NCBI RefSeq assembly: GCF_034347385.1
Contig: NZ_CP133777.1
Span: 3,410,001 to 3,474,000, forward strand
DNA length: 64,000 nucleotides
Direction: 5' to 3'
Source of the DNA: Actimicrobium sp. CCC2.4
Lineage (GTDB): Bacteria > Pseudomonadota > Gammaproteobacteria > Burkholderiales > Burkholderiaceae_D
Position 1 is the stretch's first letter. Every line of letters starts with the position of its first letter. The notes below the pieces were generated by a model, which ran no database searches, was not told the origin of the DNA, and was given only the letters and a program-made list of their open reading frames with translations. This document shows positions 31,495 to 40,592 of this stretch, in pieces. The position numbers and the translations under genes were made by a program.

Positions 31495-31514
31495 GTGAGC
31501 ACGGCTGTGCCCAC
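31495..31514. repeat. Family A palindrome, copy 6
   Basis: GTGAGCAC-GGCT-GTGCCCAC directly downstream of the aldehyde dehydrogenase stop; one stem pair is G-A-type unpaired (A opposite C). Confidence 0.7.
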
Positions 31515-31537
31515 ACGTGCCTGCAACAACGGGGTTG

Positions 31538-33058
31538 TTAGAAAAACCCCATCGCGTTCGGGCTATAACTCACCAGCAGATTCTTGGTCTGCTGATAATG
31601 CTCGAGCATCATCTTGTGATTTTCGCGGCCGATACCGGATTGCTTGTAGCCACCGAACGCGGCATGGGCCGGATACAGGTGATAGCAGTTGGTCCAGACG
31701 CGACCGGCCTGAATGCCACGCCCGACCCGGAATGCACGCGACCCGTCGCGGGTCCACAAGCCCGAACCAAGACCATACAAGGTGTCGTTGGCGATCTCGA
31801 GCGCTTCGTCTTCGTCCTTGAAAGTCGTCACCGACACCACCGGCCCGAAGATCTCTTCCTGGAAAATACGCATCTTGTTATTGCCCTGAAAGATAGTCGG
31901 CTGGACGTAGTACCCGCCGGCCAGATCGCCTTCGAGCATCTTGCGTTCGCCGCCGATGAGGCACTTGGCGCCTTCCTGTTTGCCGATGTCCAGATAGGAC
32001 AGGATTTTTTCGAGCTGCTCATGCGAGGCCTGCGCACCGATCTGCGTCGACATCTCGAACGGGTTGCCTTGCTTGATGGCGGCGACGCGTTTGACGGCGC
32101 GCTCGATGAAGCGCTCGTAGATCGATTCCTGGATCAGCACGCGCGACGGGCAGGTGCAGACTTCCCCCTGGTTCAGCGCAAACATCGCAAAGCCTTCGAG
32201 GCACTTGTCAAAGAAGGCATCGTCCTGGTCCATCACGTCGGCAAAGAAAATGTTCGGCGATTTGCCGCCTAGTTCCAGCGTCACCGGGATGATGTTCTGT
32301 GCGGCGTATTGCATGATCAGGCGACCGGTACCGGTTTCGCCGGTGAAGGCGATCTTGGCGATGCGCTTGTTCGAGGCCAGCGGTTTGCCGGCTTCGAGGC
32401 CGAAACCGTTGACGATGTTGAGCACGCCCGGTGGCAGCAAATCCTTGATCAGGTCAACCCAGACCATGATCGACGCCGGCGTCTGTTCGGCCGGTTTCAG
32501 GACGATGCAGTTACCGGCAGCCAGTGCCGGCGCCATTTTCCAGACCGCCATCAGGATAGGAAAATTCCACGGAATGATCTGGCCGACCACGCCCAGCGGC
32601 TCATGAAAATGATAGGCGTAGGTTTCGGCATCGATCTGCGAGACGCTGCCTTCCTGGGCGCGGATGCAACCGGCGAAGTAGCGGAAATGATCGATCGCCA
32701 GCGGGATATCAGCCAGCGTGGTTTCGCGGATCGGCTTGCCGTTATCGATGGTTTCGGCCAGCGCCAGCAAGCCCAGATTGGCTTCCATGCGATCGGCGAT
32801 TTTGTTGAGGATATTGGAGCGATCGGCCAGCGATGTTTTGCCCCATGCCGTCTTGGCAGCATGCGCGGCGTCGAGGGCGAGTTCGATGTCTTCGGCCGTG
32901 GAACGGGCGATTTCGCAAAATGCCTTGCCGACGATCGGACTGACATTCTCGAAATATTCGCCTTTGACCGGCGGGACAAATTTGCCGCCGATGAAGTTGT
33001 CGTAGCGGGCTGCGAAAGGATTTTTTACGCCGAGCTTGCTGAAGTCTGCCATGTCCAT
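31538..33058 (-). CDS. NAD-dependent aldehyde dehydrogenase (ExaC/AcoD type)
   Basis: A 506-residue cytoplasmic enzyme. The catalytic Cys lies in [18 protein letters not shown] and the general-base Glu in [14 protein letters not shown]; the Rossmann segment is [14 protein letters not shown] and [45 protein letters not shown] is the typical C-terminus of the acetaldehyde dehydrogenase-2 group. It oxidises the aldehyde produced by the periplasmic alcohol dehydrogenase to the acid. The ATG at 33058 follows AGGAGCAGGA. A sigma-54 promoter lies 73-87 bp upstream. DUF779 follows 490 bp downstream across repeats. Confidence 0.94.
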   Translation of the reverse strand: MDMADFSKLGVKNPFAARYDNFIGGKFVPPVKGEYFENVSPIVGKAFCEIARSTAEDIELALDAAHAAKTAWGKTSLADRSNILNKIADRMEANLGLLALAETIDNGKPIRETTLADIPLAIDHFRYFAGCIRAQEGSVSQIDAETYAYHFHEPLGVVGQIIPWNFPILMAVWKMAPALAAGNCIVLKPAEQTPASIMVWVDLIKDLLPPGVLNIVNGFGLEAGKPLASNKRIAKIAFTGETGTGRLIMQYAAQNIIPVTLELGGKSPNIFFADVMDQDDAFFDKCLEGFAMFALNQGEVCTCPSRVLIQESIYERFIERAVKRVAAIKQGNPFEMSTQIGAQASHEQLEKILSYLDIGKQEGAKCLIGGERKMLEGDLAGGYYVQPTIFQGNNKMRIFQEEIFGPVVSVTTFKDEDEALEIANDTLYGLGSGLWTRDGSRAFRVGRGIQAGRVWTNCYHLYPAHAAFGGYKQSGIGRENHKMMLEHYQQTKNLLVSYSPNAMGFF

Positions 33059-33130
33059 TTTCCTGCTCCTCGTTGTGATGATGATGTCTCTGGTTGTTTG
33101 TCCGGGTGCCTGGTGCACGCATCACAATGA

Positions 33131-33145
33131 GCAATCGGCATGCCA
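33131..33145 (-). promoter_or_regulatory. Sigma-54 promoter of the aldehyde dehydrogenase
   Basis: The minus strand reads TGGCATGCCGATTGC. The same 15 bases recur on the plus strand at 33275-33289, giving a divergent promoter pair. Confidence 0.82.
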
Positions 33146-33215
33146 ACAGGTCCGTACCCGTGGCACGCCATGACAACGGTGCCTTGTGTTTTTTTTTCGA
33201 ACAGGTCAGCACGCG

Positions 33216-33252
33216 AGGTGTTCCAAATTGGCTCAGTCAGTCTGGAACACCT
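33216..33252. promoter_or_regulatory. Palindromic activator site between two divergent sigma-54 promoters
   Basis: AGGTGTTCCA and TGGAACACCT are perfect 10-bp inverted arms separated by 17 bp, roughly 70 bp from the -24 of the leftward promoter and 23 bp from the rightward one. It is the best candidate binding site for the AcoR-type activator. Confidence 0.75.
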
Positions 33253-33274
33253 GCCTTGCGCCCGGTCGCTGCAA

Positions 33275-33289
33275 TGGCATGCCGATTGC
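33275..33289 (+). promoter_or_regulatory. Sigma-54 promoter of the cytochrome b561 gene
   Basis: TGGCATGCCGATTGC on the plus strand, identical to the divergent aldehyde dehydrogenase promoter. It would transcribe cytochrome b561, the YVTN protein and perhaps pqqU. Confidence 0.8.
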
Positions 33290-33394
33290 TCACCGTCCGG
33301 GCCGCTACTGAAAATTCGGTGATACCCTCGCACTCCAGACGCAGGGACTTCGATCCCGATGATGCGCAATCAGAGACGAAGGAAACCCGCCACG

Positions 33395-33952
33395 ATGCCC
33401 GACCATGTCACCCGCTCCGCCCGTTACAATCGCACCGCCGTCACGCTGCACTGGCTCATTGCCGCACTGCTGCTCGGCCAGTTCCTGTTCGGCTGGTACC
33501 TCGGCGACGTGCCGCGCAACACACCCGAACGGGGCATCTTCATCAACCTGCACAAGAGCACCGGCATCCTGATTGGCCTGCTGATCCTGCTACGTATTGT
33601 CTGGCGCCTGACCCATACACCGCCGGCGCTGCCGGACGCGACACCACGCTGGCAGCGCCACGCCGCGCGCATCAGCCATGGCGTGCTGTATGCCTGCATG
33701 CTGCTGATGCCGCTGTCGGGCTATATCGCCTCGAACTTTAGCAAGCATGGCGTGAAGCTGTTCAACATGGTCCGGCTCGCGCCATGGGGCAGCGATGACA
33801 AAGTGATCTACGCCTTCTTCAACCAGACCCACAAACTCACTGCGCTCGTGCTGGCGGCCTTCGTCGTTCTGCATATCCTCGCGGTCATCAAGCATCAGCT
33901 GATCGACCGCGATAACCTGATTTCGCGGATGTGGCCACGCGCCTCCCGTTAA
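33395..33952 (+). CDS. Cytochrome b561 family membrane protein
   Basis: A 185-residue protein with four membrane helices. His residues at RTAVTLHWLIAALLLGQFLFGW, INLHKSTGILIGLLILLRIVWRL, ISHGVLYACMLLMPLSGY and TLVLAAFVVLHILAVIKHQ-like positions are the di-haem b ligands of the bacterial b561 family. It would move electrons between periplasmic carriers and the quinone pool. I use the ATG at 33395 (MPDHVTRSARYNRTAVTLHW); an ATG at 33359 lacks a Shine-Dalgarno. Its sigma-54 promoter puts it in the alcohol-oxidation regulon, where it may return electrons to quinone. Confidence 0.9.
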   Translation: MPDHVTRSARYNRTAVTLHWLIAALLLGQFLFGWYLGDVPRNTPERGIFINLHKSTGILIGLLILLRIVWRLTHTPPALPDATPRWQRHAARISHGVLYACMLLMPLSGYIASNFSKHGVKLFNMVRLAPWGSDDKVIYAFFNQTHKLTALVLAAFVVLHILAVIKHQLIDRDNLISRMWPRASR

Positions 33953-33972
33953 TTTTTTCTGATTGGAATGCC

Positions 33973-34932
33973 ATGTTGATTCGTCGCTTGCTCGCCATCG
34001 CTTCTCTTGCTGCTGCGGTCGCCGCCACCCTCCCCGCTGCCGTCATCGCCGCGCCGTTTGCGTATGTGCCCAATGAAGGATCGGGCACGGTCTCGGTGAT
34101 CGATACCGCGACCGATCTGGTCGTCGCCGACATCCCGGCCGGCAAGAAGCCGCGCGGCATCGCCGCCGGTACCGACGGCCACTGGCTGTATGTCAGCGAC
34201 CAGCCCAACAACAGCCTGCAACTGATCGATCTGCGCGCGCGCAAACCGGCCGGCACCGTCGACCTCGGTGAATCGCCGGAAGGCGTGTCGATCTCGGCGG
34301 ATGGCCGCTGGGTGGTCGCGGCCGTCGAAGAGAAAAATGCGATTGCGGTCACTGATACGCGCACCAACAAGCTGGCCTTTTCGATCCAGGTCAAGGGCAA
34401 GAATCCCGAGCATGCGGTGTTCAGCCCGGACGGCAAACTGATCTTCGTCAGTGCCGAAGAAGGTGACGCCGTCGACGTGATCGACTTCGCCACGCGCAAG
34501 GAAGTCACGCAGATTGCGGTCGGCGCACGCCCGCGCGGCATCGGCTTTTTGCCCGATAGCAGCCGCGCCTATGTCGCCACCGAAAACAGCAATGAAGTCT
34601 TCGTCATCGATGCGCGCACCTTCAAGATCATCACCAAGGTCAAGGCCGGCCTGCGTGCCAATGGCATCACCGTGCATCCGGATGGCAGCCGCGTCTACAT
34701 CTCCAATGGCGGGGACGCCAGCGTATCGGTACTCGATACCGCCACCAATACCGTCATCGCCACCGTGCCGGTCGGCCAGCGCCCGTGGAACATGGCGATC
34801 ACGCCTGATGGCAAAAAACTGTATGTCGCCAATGGCCGCTCGGGCACCGTCTCGGTGATCGATACGGTGGCCAATACCAAATTGCGTGATGTCGCTACCG
34901 GCAAATTGCCATGGGGCGTGGTGATCCGCTGA
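33973..34932 (+). CDS. YVTN beta-propeller protein of PQQ-dependent catabolism
   Basis: A 319-residue exported protein (signal LLAIASLAAAVAATLPAAVIAAP). About seven repeats of the YVTN blade are visible: FAYVPNEGSGTVSVIDTATDLVVADIPAGKKPRGIA, WLYVSDQPNNSLQLIDLRARKPAGTV, through LYVANGRSGTVSVIDTVANTKLRDVATGKLPWGVVI. A YVTN subgroup is consistently encoded in PQQ-dehydrogenase clusters; its role is unproven, perhaps a scaffold or cofactor handler. It begins 21 bp after cytochrome b561 and precedes pqqU by 61 bp, suggesting one operon. Confidence 0.9.
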   Translation: MLIRRLLAIASLAAAVAATLPAAVIAAPFAYVPNEGSGTVSVIDTATDLVVADIPAGKKPRGIAAGTDGHWLYVSDQPNNSLQLIDLRARKPAGTVDLGESPEGVSISADGRWVVAAVEEKNAIAVTDTRTNKLAFSIQVKGKNPEHAVFSPDGKLIFVSAEEGDAVDVIDFATRKEVTQIAVGARPRGIGFLPDSSRAYVATENSNEVFVIDARTFKIITKVKAGLRANGITVHPDGSRVYISNGGDASVSVLDTATNTVIATVPVGQRPWNMAITPDGKKLYVANGRSGTVSVIDTVANTKLRDVATGKLPWGVVIR

Positions 34933-34992
34933 GCCTGACCACCGGCCCGGCTATGCCGTATTTTTTTCTTTTTAATTGAACCTGAATCTGCC

Positions 34993-37083
34993 ATGACGAA
35001 TCGCTCCAAGCTGTGTAATTCCTTTCTGTTTGACCGCCGCACAATCGCCGCCCTTGCCGGTACGCTGGCCATGCCTTTTGTGCTGGCACAATCGGTCACG
35101 CCGGTCGAAGCTGTCGTGGTCAGTGCCAGCCGTTCGGCACAGACCCGTTTCGATGCGCCGGCTGCCATCGACGTGATCCAGGTCGATCCGTTTACCACCA
35201 TGTCGCCGCTGGTGAACCTGTCCGAACTGCTGGGATCGGTGCCCGGCCTGCAAGTGCGCGAGCGGCAGAATTTTGCCCAGGACTTGCAGATTTCGGTACG
35301 CGGTTTTGGTACCCGTTCGACCTTCGGCGTGCGCGGTGTGCGCATCCTGGTCGATGGCATTCCGGCGACAATGCCGGACGGCCAGGGCCAGGCGGCCACA
35401 GCCAATCTGGCCGCTGCGTCGCGCATCGAAGTCTTGCGCGGACCGATGGCGCAGCTGTACGGCAATGCTGCCGGCGGCGTGGTCCAGATCTTCACCAAAA
35501 ATCCGCCACGCGGCGCTGAACCGATGACCGGCTCGGTCACTGCCGGCGTCGGCGCGGATGGCCAGCGCCAGCTCGGCGCGGCGATCGCCGGTGGCAATGA
35601 CGTCATCGGCGGCACCTTCGATGTGTCGACCTATTCGACCGATGGCTATCGCGATCACAGTGCGGCGGAGCGCACGCAATTTTCCGGCAAGGTGGTCGTG
35701 CGACCGTCGGCGGCCACCACCATCACCGGGCTGGTCGGTTACTTCAACCAGCCGGAATCGCAGGATCCGCTTGGCCTCACGCGCGCGGCCTTCGAACAGA
35801 ATCCGCGCCAGGTCATCCCCGGCGCGCTGTTGTTCGACACCCGCAAGACCATCGAACAACAACAGGTCGGCGTCGTCGTCGAACACAAACTGGGCGGGAA
35901 CGACACGCTCAATGCGCGCGTCTATTCGGGCACGCGGCAGGTGTTCCAGACGCTGTCGTTCAAGGGCGATGGCGCGACCCAGTCCGGCGGCGTGATCGAC
36001 CTCGACCGCAACTATGCCGGCCTCGGCCTGAACTGGAATCACACAATGAAGGTCAATGACCTGCCACTGAGCTGGACGCTGGGTGTCGAAGCCGACAACC
36101 TGCGCGAACTGCGACGCGGCTTCGTCAACAACAACGGCACACCGGGTGCCTTGAAACGCGATGAAAAGGATACCGCCCGCAACCTGGATTTCTTTGGCCA
36201 GCTGGACTGGACTTTTTCGCCGCAATGGCGTGCCACGGCAGGCGTGCGCGCGAGCCGGGTGCGACTTGGTGTCGATGACCATTTTGGCGCGGATGACAGC
36301 GGCAAGGTCGAGTTCAACAAGACCAGCCCGGTCGCCGGTCTGGTCTGGAGTGTCGCCGACAACATCAACCTGTACGCCAATCTGGGCAAGGGTTTCGAAA
36401 CCCCGACGCTGGCCGAATCGGCCTACAGCACCGGCGGTGCCGGCCCGAACCTGAGCTTGCGCCCGTCGACCAGCACGCAAGTTGAACTCGGCGCCAAGAT
36501 CAAGAGCGGCCGGCATGCGATTGATCTGGCGGTATTCGATGCCCGCAGCAACGATGAAATCGTGCCGACCCAGACCAGCAATGGCCGTTCGATTTTCCAG
36601 AACGTCGATGGCGTACAGCGTCGCGGTATCGAGTCCTCGTGGCAGGCCCGCTGGGACAACAAGCTGACGACGCGCGTGGCCTACACTTGGCTCGATGCCA
36701 GTTTCCGCAAGGCGTACAGCACCAGTCCGGACACCCGCATCGCTGCCGGCAATCGCCTGCCGGGTGCACCGGAACATAGCCTATACACCGAAGCGGCCTA
36801 CCAGTGGAACGACGCCGTCAGTGCTGCGGTCGAGATGCGTGCCGAATCGAAGGTCTATGTCAACGATGTCAACAGCGCTGCCGCACCCGGCTATGCGGTG
36901 CTCAATGCGCGCACCGGTTACGCCTTCAAGGCCGGCGCCGCCAAGCTGTTCCTGTTCGGGCGCATCGACAACCTGCTCGACAAGCAATACGCCGGCTCGG
37001 TGATTGTCAATGACAGCAATGGTCGGTTCTATGAAGCAGCGGCGGGACGACGCTTGTTCGTTGGCTTGCGGGTGGCGTTGTAA
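34993..37083 (+). CDS. pqqU: TonB-dependent outer-membrane receptor for PQQ (PqqU/YncD-like)
   Basis: A 696-residue receptor with signal peptide (IAALAGTLAMPFVLAQS). The plug NLSELLGSVPGLQVRERQNFAQDLQISVRGFGTRSTFGVRGVRILVDGIPATMPDGQGQ and the C-terminus NLLDKQYAGSVIVNDSNGRFYEAAAGR parallel E. coli YncD, as I remember it, almost phrase by phrase. E. coli YncD was shown to import the cofactor pyrroloquinoline quinone and is now PqqU. The context, directly after PQQ-dehydrogenase accessory genes, fits this substrate. No pqq biosynthesis gene is present in the window, so the cell may scavenge PQQ, or the genes are elsewhere. It could alternatively take up a lanthanide chelate. Confidence 0.87.
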   Translation: MTNRSKLCNSFLFDRRTIAALAGTLAMPFVLAQSVTPVEAVVVSASRSAQTRFDAPAAIDVIQVDPFTTMSPLVNLSELLGSVPGLQVRERQNFAQDLQISVRGFGTRSTFGVRGVRILVDGIPATMPDGQGQAATANLAAASRIEVLRGPMAQLYGNAAGGVVQIFTKNPPRGAEPMTGSVTAGVGADGQRQLGAAIAGGNDVIGGTFDVSTYSTDGYRDHSAAERTQFSGKVVVRPSAATTITGLVGYFNQPESQDPLGLTRAAFEQNPRQVIPGALLFDTRKTIEQQQVGVVVEHKLGGNDTLNARVYSGTRQVFQTLSFKGDGATQSGGVIDLDRNYAGLGLNWNHTMKVNDLPLSWTLGVEADNLRELRRGFVNNNGTPGALKRDEKDTARNLDFFGQLDWTFSPQWRATAGVRASRVRLGVDDHFGADDSGKVEFNKTSPVAGLVWSVADNINLYANLGKGFETPTLAESAYSTGGAGPNLSLRPSTSTQVELGAKIKSGRHAIDLAVFDARSNDEIVPTQTSNGRSIFQNVDGVQRRGIESSWQARWDNKLTTRVAYTWLDASFRKAYSTSPDTRIAAGNRLPGAPEHSLYTEAAYQWNDAVSAAVEMRAESKVYVNDVNSAAAPGYAVLNARTGYAFKAGAAKLFLFGRIDNLLDKQYAGSVIVNDSNGRFYEAAAGRRLFVGLRVAL

Positions 37084-37150
37084 GAATTGGGTAATGCGGT
37101 GCCGGATAGGCCTTAAGTACAAACAAGTTGCGGATCCGTCTGCACAAATG

Positions 37151-37176
37151 AAAAGAGCGCCAGGCGCTCTTTTTTT
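37151..37176. terminator. Bidirectional terminator between pqqU and bfr
   Basis: AAAAGAGCG-CCAGG-CGCTCTTTT plus further T residues. It serves pqqU on the plus strand and abuts the bfr stop on the minus strand. Confidence 0.85.
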
Positions 37177-37642
37177 ATGCCATCTGCGACTGCAGATAGT
37201 TCGGCAAACCAATTTTATCAATCAGGTCGATCTGCGTTTCGAGCCAGTCGAGATGCTCTTCGGTATCGTCCAGGATGGTCTGGAAAATGGTGCGCGAAAC
37301 GAAGTCGCCAGCGGCTTCGCTGATGACGATGCCTTCCTTGACGGTTTTCTGCGAAATCACTTCGAGATCAAAATCGCACTTCAGCATTTCGGGCGTGTCC
37401 TCGCCAATCATCAGCTTGTGCAAAGCCTGCAAATTCGGCAAACCATCGAGCATCAGGATCCGGTCGATCAGCAGGTCGGCATGCTTCATTTCCCCGATCG
37501 ATTCTTCGTATTCTTTCTTGGCGATTTTTTCGAAACCCCAGTGGCGGTACATGCGGGAATGCAGGAAGTACTGGTTAATCGCGGTCAGCTCATTGGTCAG
37601 TTGCGCATTGAGCATGCGGATAACGTTGGCGTCACCTTTCAT
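37175..37642 (-). CDS. bfr: Bacterioferritin
   Basis: A 155-residue iron-storage protein (E. coli Bfr 158). Ferroxidase ligands Glu18, Glu51, His54, Glu94 and His130 and the haem ligand Met52 (EMKHAD) are in place. The position of E. coli Glu127 is Thr (DDTEEH), with Glu128 and Glu129 adjacent, so one metal ligand may be shifted. Twenty-four subunits form a shell that oxidises and stores iron. The companion ferredoxin Bfd, which releases the iron, is encoded at 42400-42615. Confidence 0.95.
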   Translation of the reverse strand: MKGDANVIRMLNAQLTNELTAINQYFLHSRMYRHWGFEKIAKKEYEESIGEMKHADLLIDRILMLDGLPNLQALHKLMIGEDTPEMLKCDFDLEVISQKTVKEGIVISEAAGDFVSRTIFQTILDDTEEHLDWLETQIDLIDKIGLPNYLQSQMA

Positions 37643-37694
37643 GGTGGTCCTTGGGTGGATTGATCGTGCTCGCAGGATAGCGTAGATAGTTGGT

Positions 37695-38390
37695 TCAAGG
37701 GTCTATCCACATGCGCAATAAATTGTGATAACAGCCCGTCAGCTGCACGACCTCCTGCGGATCGGGCTGGCCGGCGGGAACTGCGCTGCGCAGCGACAGG
37801 ATGGCCATGTCGAGATCGAACAGCAACTGGCGGCGAGCATCTTCGCGCACCATGCTTTCGATCCAGAAAAAACAGGCCAGCCGCGTGCCACGCGTCACCG
37901 GCATGACCTGGTGCCGGCTTGATGCCGGATACAGGATCAGGTCGCCGGCGGCGAGCTTAACCTCCTGCGTGCCGAAACTGCCTTCGATGACCAGTTCGCC
38001 GCCGTCATAGGTGGCCGGATCCGACAGGAACAGCGTGGCCGACAGGTCGGTGCGGACCCAGCTGCCGGTGACCACCGAGGTGCGCACCGCGTTGTCGATG
38101 TGGCTGCCGAAGGCATTGGCCGATCCGTCATACCGGTTGAACAGCGGCGGATAGGTTTTCTTGGGCAACGCACCGGTCATGAACAGCGCACTTTTGCCGA
38201 GCGCCTCGATGACGATGGCGCGCGCGGCGCGCGATGCCACGTCGTCTTCCGGCAGTTGCCGGTTGTTCTTGACGCGGGCCGATTGCGAGCCGGCGGTCAG
38301 CTTGCCGTCGGCCCAGTCGGCACGATCAATCAGTTTGCGACAGCTTGCCAGCGCCTCCGGAGAGAGCAATTCAGGTATGCGCAACAGCAT
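37695..38390 (-). CDS. piuC: PKHD-type Fe(II)/2-oxoglutarate hydroxylase (PiuC/YbiX)
   Basis: A 231-residue dioxygenase. The iron triad is seen in FGSHIDNAVR (His, Asp) and PASSRHQVMPVTRGTRLACFFWIES (His, with Arg for 2-oxoglutarate). The N-terminus MLLRIPELLSPEALASCRKLI is typical of PiuC/YbiX. These enzymes are encoded with catecholate siderophore receptors and are Fur-regulated; the substrate is unknown but linked to siderophore use. It begins 12 bp after the receptor gene, the last gene of the iron operon. Confidence 0.93.
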   Translation of the reverse strand: MLLRIPELLSPEALASCRKLIDRADWADGKLTAGSQSARVKNNRQLPEDDVASRAARAIVIEALGKSALFMTGALPKKTYPPLFNRYDGSANAFGSHIDNAVRTSVVTGSWVRTDLSATLFLSDPATYDGGELVIEGSFGTQEVKLAAGDLILYPASSRHQVMPVTRGTRLACFFWIESMVREDARRQLLFDLDMAILSLRSAVPAGQPDPQEVVQLTGCYHNLLRMWIDP

Positions 38391-38402
38391 GGGCGGCTTT
38401 CG

Positions 38403-40499
38403 TCAGAACTTGGTGGACATCGACAACTGGAAAGTGCGGCTGGTGCCGGGTACGGCGTGACCGGCGTACACGCCCTCGTAATAATCCCTGTCCAGCAGGT
38501 TGAAGATGTTGAGCTTGAGCGCGACCTTGTCGAGCTGGTATTCGAGCAAGCCATCCCAGCGCGCATAGGCCGGCGCGGCATTGAGGTTGGTGGCGTTGCC
38601 GTAGCGCTTGCCGACTGCCTCGACCCCGCCGCCGATTTTCCAGTGACTGTCCAGCTTGTAGGTACTCCAGACATTGGCGGTGTATTTCGGCGTGTTGACC
38701 GGGGCCTTGCCGAGCGTATTGGCTTGGTCGCCGGTGGCTGCGTCGATACGGGCATTCATCAGCGCGAGACCGCCGAAGATATCCCAACGCGAGGTGATCT
38801 TGCCGGCGGTTTCGAACTCGATACCGTCGGTATGGCGCTTGCCCGACAACAGGTTCTGGGTCAGATTGGTTTCGGCCAGGTCGGTGTTGCGCTCGTTGGT
38901 TTTTTCGGAGCGAAACAGCGCGGTACGCAGCATCAGGTTGCCCTCCAGCAGATCCCACTTGGCACCGATTTCAAGGTTGCGGCTTTTTTCCGGTGGCGTG
39001 TTGGTGGTGCGGTCATCGAGCGCATACAACTCGCCCGACGGATTGAACGAAGTGCCATACGAGGCATAGTACGAGGCCGTTTCGGAGGGCTGGAAAATCA
39101 GTCCGGTGCGATAACTCCAGACATTGTCATTGCGCTCGAGCGGCCCGCCGGTGGCGCGGGCGTAGTCGGCGCTGAAGCTGTCATGGCGCGCGCCGCCGAT
39201 GACTTTCCACTGCGCATTGAGTGACATCGTGTCCTGCGCATATACGCCGACGGTGCGGGCACTGTAGCTGACCGGATTGATGCGGTTACGCACGCCGTAG
39301 CCGGCCGGCAGCACCGGATACGGATCCGGATTGCCGACCGTGGTGGAAGGATTACCGGGTGTCGTGGCGACATTCCAGCGATTGGCATCTTCCTGCACCA
39401 GCTCGACACCGGTCAGCAAGGCGTGTTTAAAACCAAGTGCATTGACCGTCGTGGTGAAGTCGGTCTGGCTGGTCAGTGTGTGCTCGACGCCGCCGCGACG
39501 CTGGGCCTGACGATTGATGACCGTGTCCGGATTGATGCTGGTGGTACCACGCGTCAGCCTGGGCGCGATGGCCCACAGGTCGCGCTCGTAATCAGCCTTG
39601 CGCAGGATGGAGCGCAGTTCGGTGTCCTTGTCGAAGCGGTGGAGCCAGCTGGCTGTCAGGACATTGGTTTCTTCTTTCTGACTATCCTCGCCGGGCAGAC
39701 CGTAGAAGGTATTCACCGGCACATTGAGCGGTTTGCCCTCGAAGTACGGCACGCCGAAGTCGGGCACGCTGTCGCCTTTCAAGTAGTAGTACGACAGATT
39801 GAATTCATTGCGGGTGCCGATGCCCCAGCTGACCGAGGGCGCAATGCCGAGTCGATCATTGCCGACGCCATTGCGGAAGCTGTTGGTGTCGGTCTTCATC
39901 ACATTGAGTCTGACTGCGGCGTTCTCGCCGATGACCTTGTTGAGGTCGAGCGTGCCGCGCTTGTAGTCATCGCTACCGACGGTGACGCTGGCTTCGTTGG
40001 TGTCGAACAGGAACGGCTTCTTGCTGACCTGGTTGACGACACCGCCGGTCGAGCCACGGCCGAACAGCATCGAGGCTGATCCGCGCAAGACGTCGACCTG
40101 CTCGATGTTAAAAATCTCGCGGTTGTACTGGGCGATGTCGCGCATGCCATCGAGGTACAGGTCGCCGACCAGCGAGTAACCGCGCAACGTGACGTTGTCG
40201 CCAATGCGGCCGCCCTCGCCGGCATTGAAGGTCAGGCCGGCGACATTGCGCAATGCCTCCTTGAGCGTATCGGCGCTGCGGTCCTCGATCAGTTTTCTGG
40301 TCACCACGGTGACCGCTTGCGGGATATCGCGCAACGGTTGCGCCGTCTTGCCGACGCGGGACTTGAGGCCCTGATAGCCGGTCTCTTCACGGCTGGCATT
40401 GACGTCGATGGTGGGCAGGGCTTCCTGAGCTTGAACATTGCCAAACGAGAAGGCGGCAAGCATCGCGCCCAGCGGCAGCAGGCGGGGGGAATGGGACAT
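38403..40499 (-). CDS. TonB-dependent catecholate-type siderophore receptor (Fiu/PiuA-like)
   Basis: A 698-residue outer-membrane receptor (signal LLPLGAMLAAFSFGNVQAQ). The TonB-box/plug region is LPTIDVNASREETGYQGLKSRVGKTAQPLRDIPQAVTVVTRKLIED, then TLRGYSLVGDLYLDGMRDIAQYNREIFNIEQVDVLRGSASMLFGRGSTGGVVN. The final residue is Phe, as in beta-barrel proteins recognised by BAM. The pairing with piuC and the Fiu-like plug indicate monomeric catechol or catecholate siderophores as substrate. It is energised by the ExbB-ExbD-TonB proteins encoded just upstream. Confidence 0.93.
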   Translation of the reverse strand: MSHSPRLLPLGAMLAAFSFGNVQAQEALPTIDVNASREETGYQGLKSRVGKTAQPLRDIPQAVTVVTRKLIEDRSADTLKEALRNVAGLTFNAGEGGRIGDNVTLRGYSLVGDLYLDGMRDIAQYNREIFNIEQVDVLRGSASMLFGRGSTGGVVNQVSKKPFLFDTNEASVTVGSDDYKRGTLDLNKVIGENAAVRLNVMKTDTNSFRNGVGNDRLGIAPSVSWGIGTRNEFNLSYYYLKGDSVPDFGVPYFEGKPLNVPVNTFYGLPGEDSQKEETNVLTASWLHRFDKDTELRSILRKADYERDLWAIAPRLTRGTTSINPDTVINRQAQRRGGVEHTLTSQTDFTTTVNALGFKHALLTGVELVQEDANRWNVATTPGNPSTTVGNPDPYPVLPAGYGVRNRINPVSYSARTVGVYAQDTMSLNAQWKVIGGARHDSFSADYARATGGPLERNDNVWSYRTGLIFQPSETASYYASYGTSFNPSGELYALDDRTTNTPPEKSRNLEIGAKWDLLEGNLMLRTALFRSEKTNERNTDLAETNLTQNLLSGKRHTDGIEFETAGKITSRWDIFGGLALMNARIDAATGDQANTLGKAPVNTPKYTANVWSTYKLDSHWKIGGGVEAVGKRYGNATNLNAAPAYARWDGLLEYQLDKVALKLNIFNLLDRDYYEGVYAGHAVPGTSRTFQLSMSTKF

Positions 40500-40592
40500 G
40501 TGTTTCTCCGGAAAATAAACGTGGTCTGCAGCAGGCTGCAGGAGTTGGCTGGCTATCCGGACAAACAGGAATGGCTTGCTGTGAATGGGAAA

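Noticed and set aside
30884-31516. Minus-strand frame with a Val-Asp repeat run
   Set aside because: It is only the hexamer tract and intergenic repeats read in one frame, overlapping the DUF779 gene; the remainder has no protein-like pattern.
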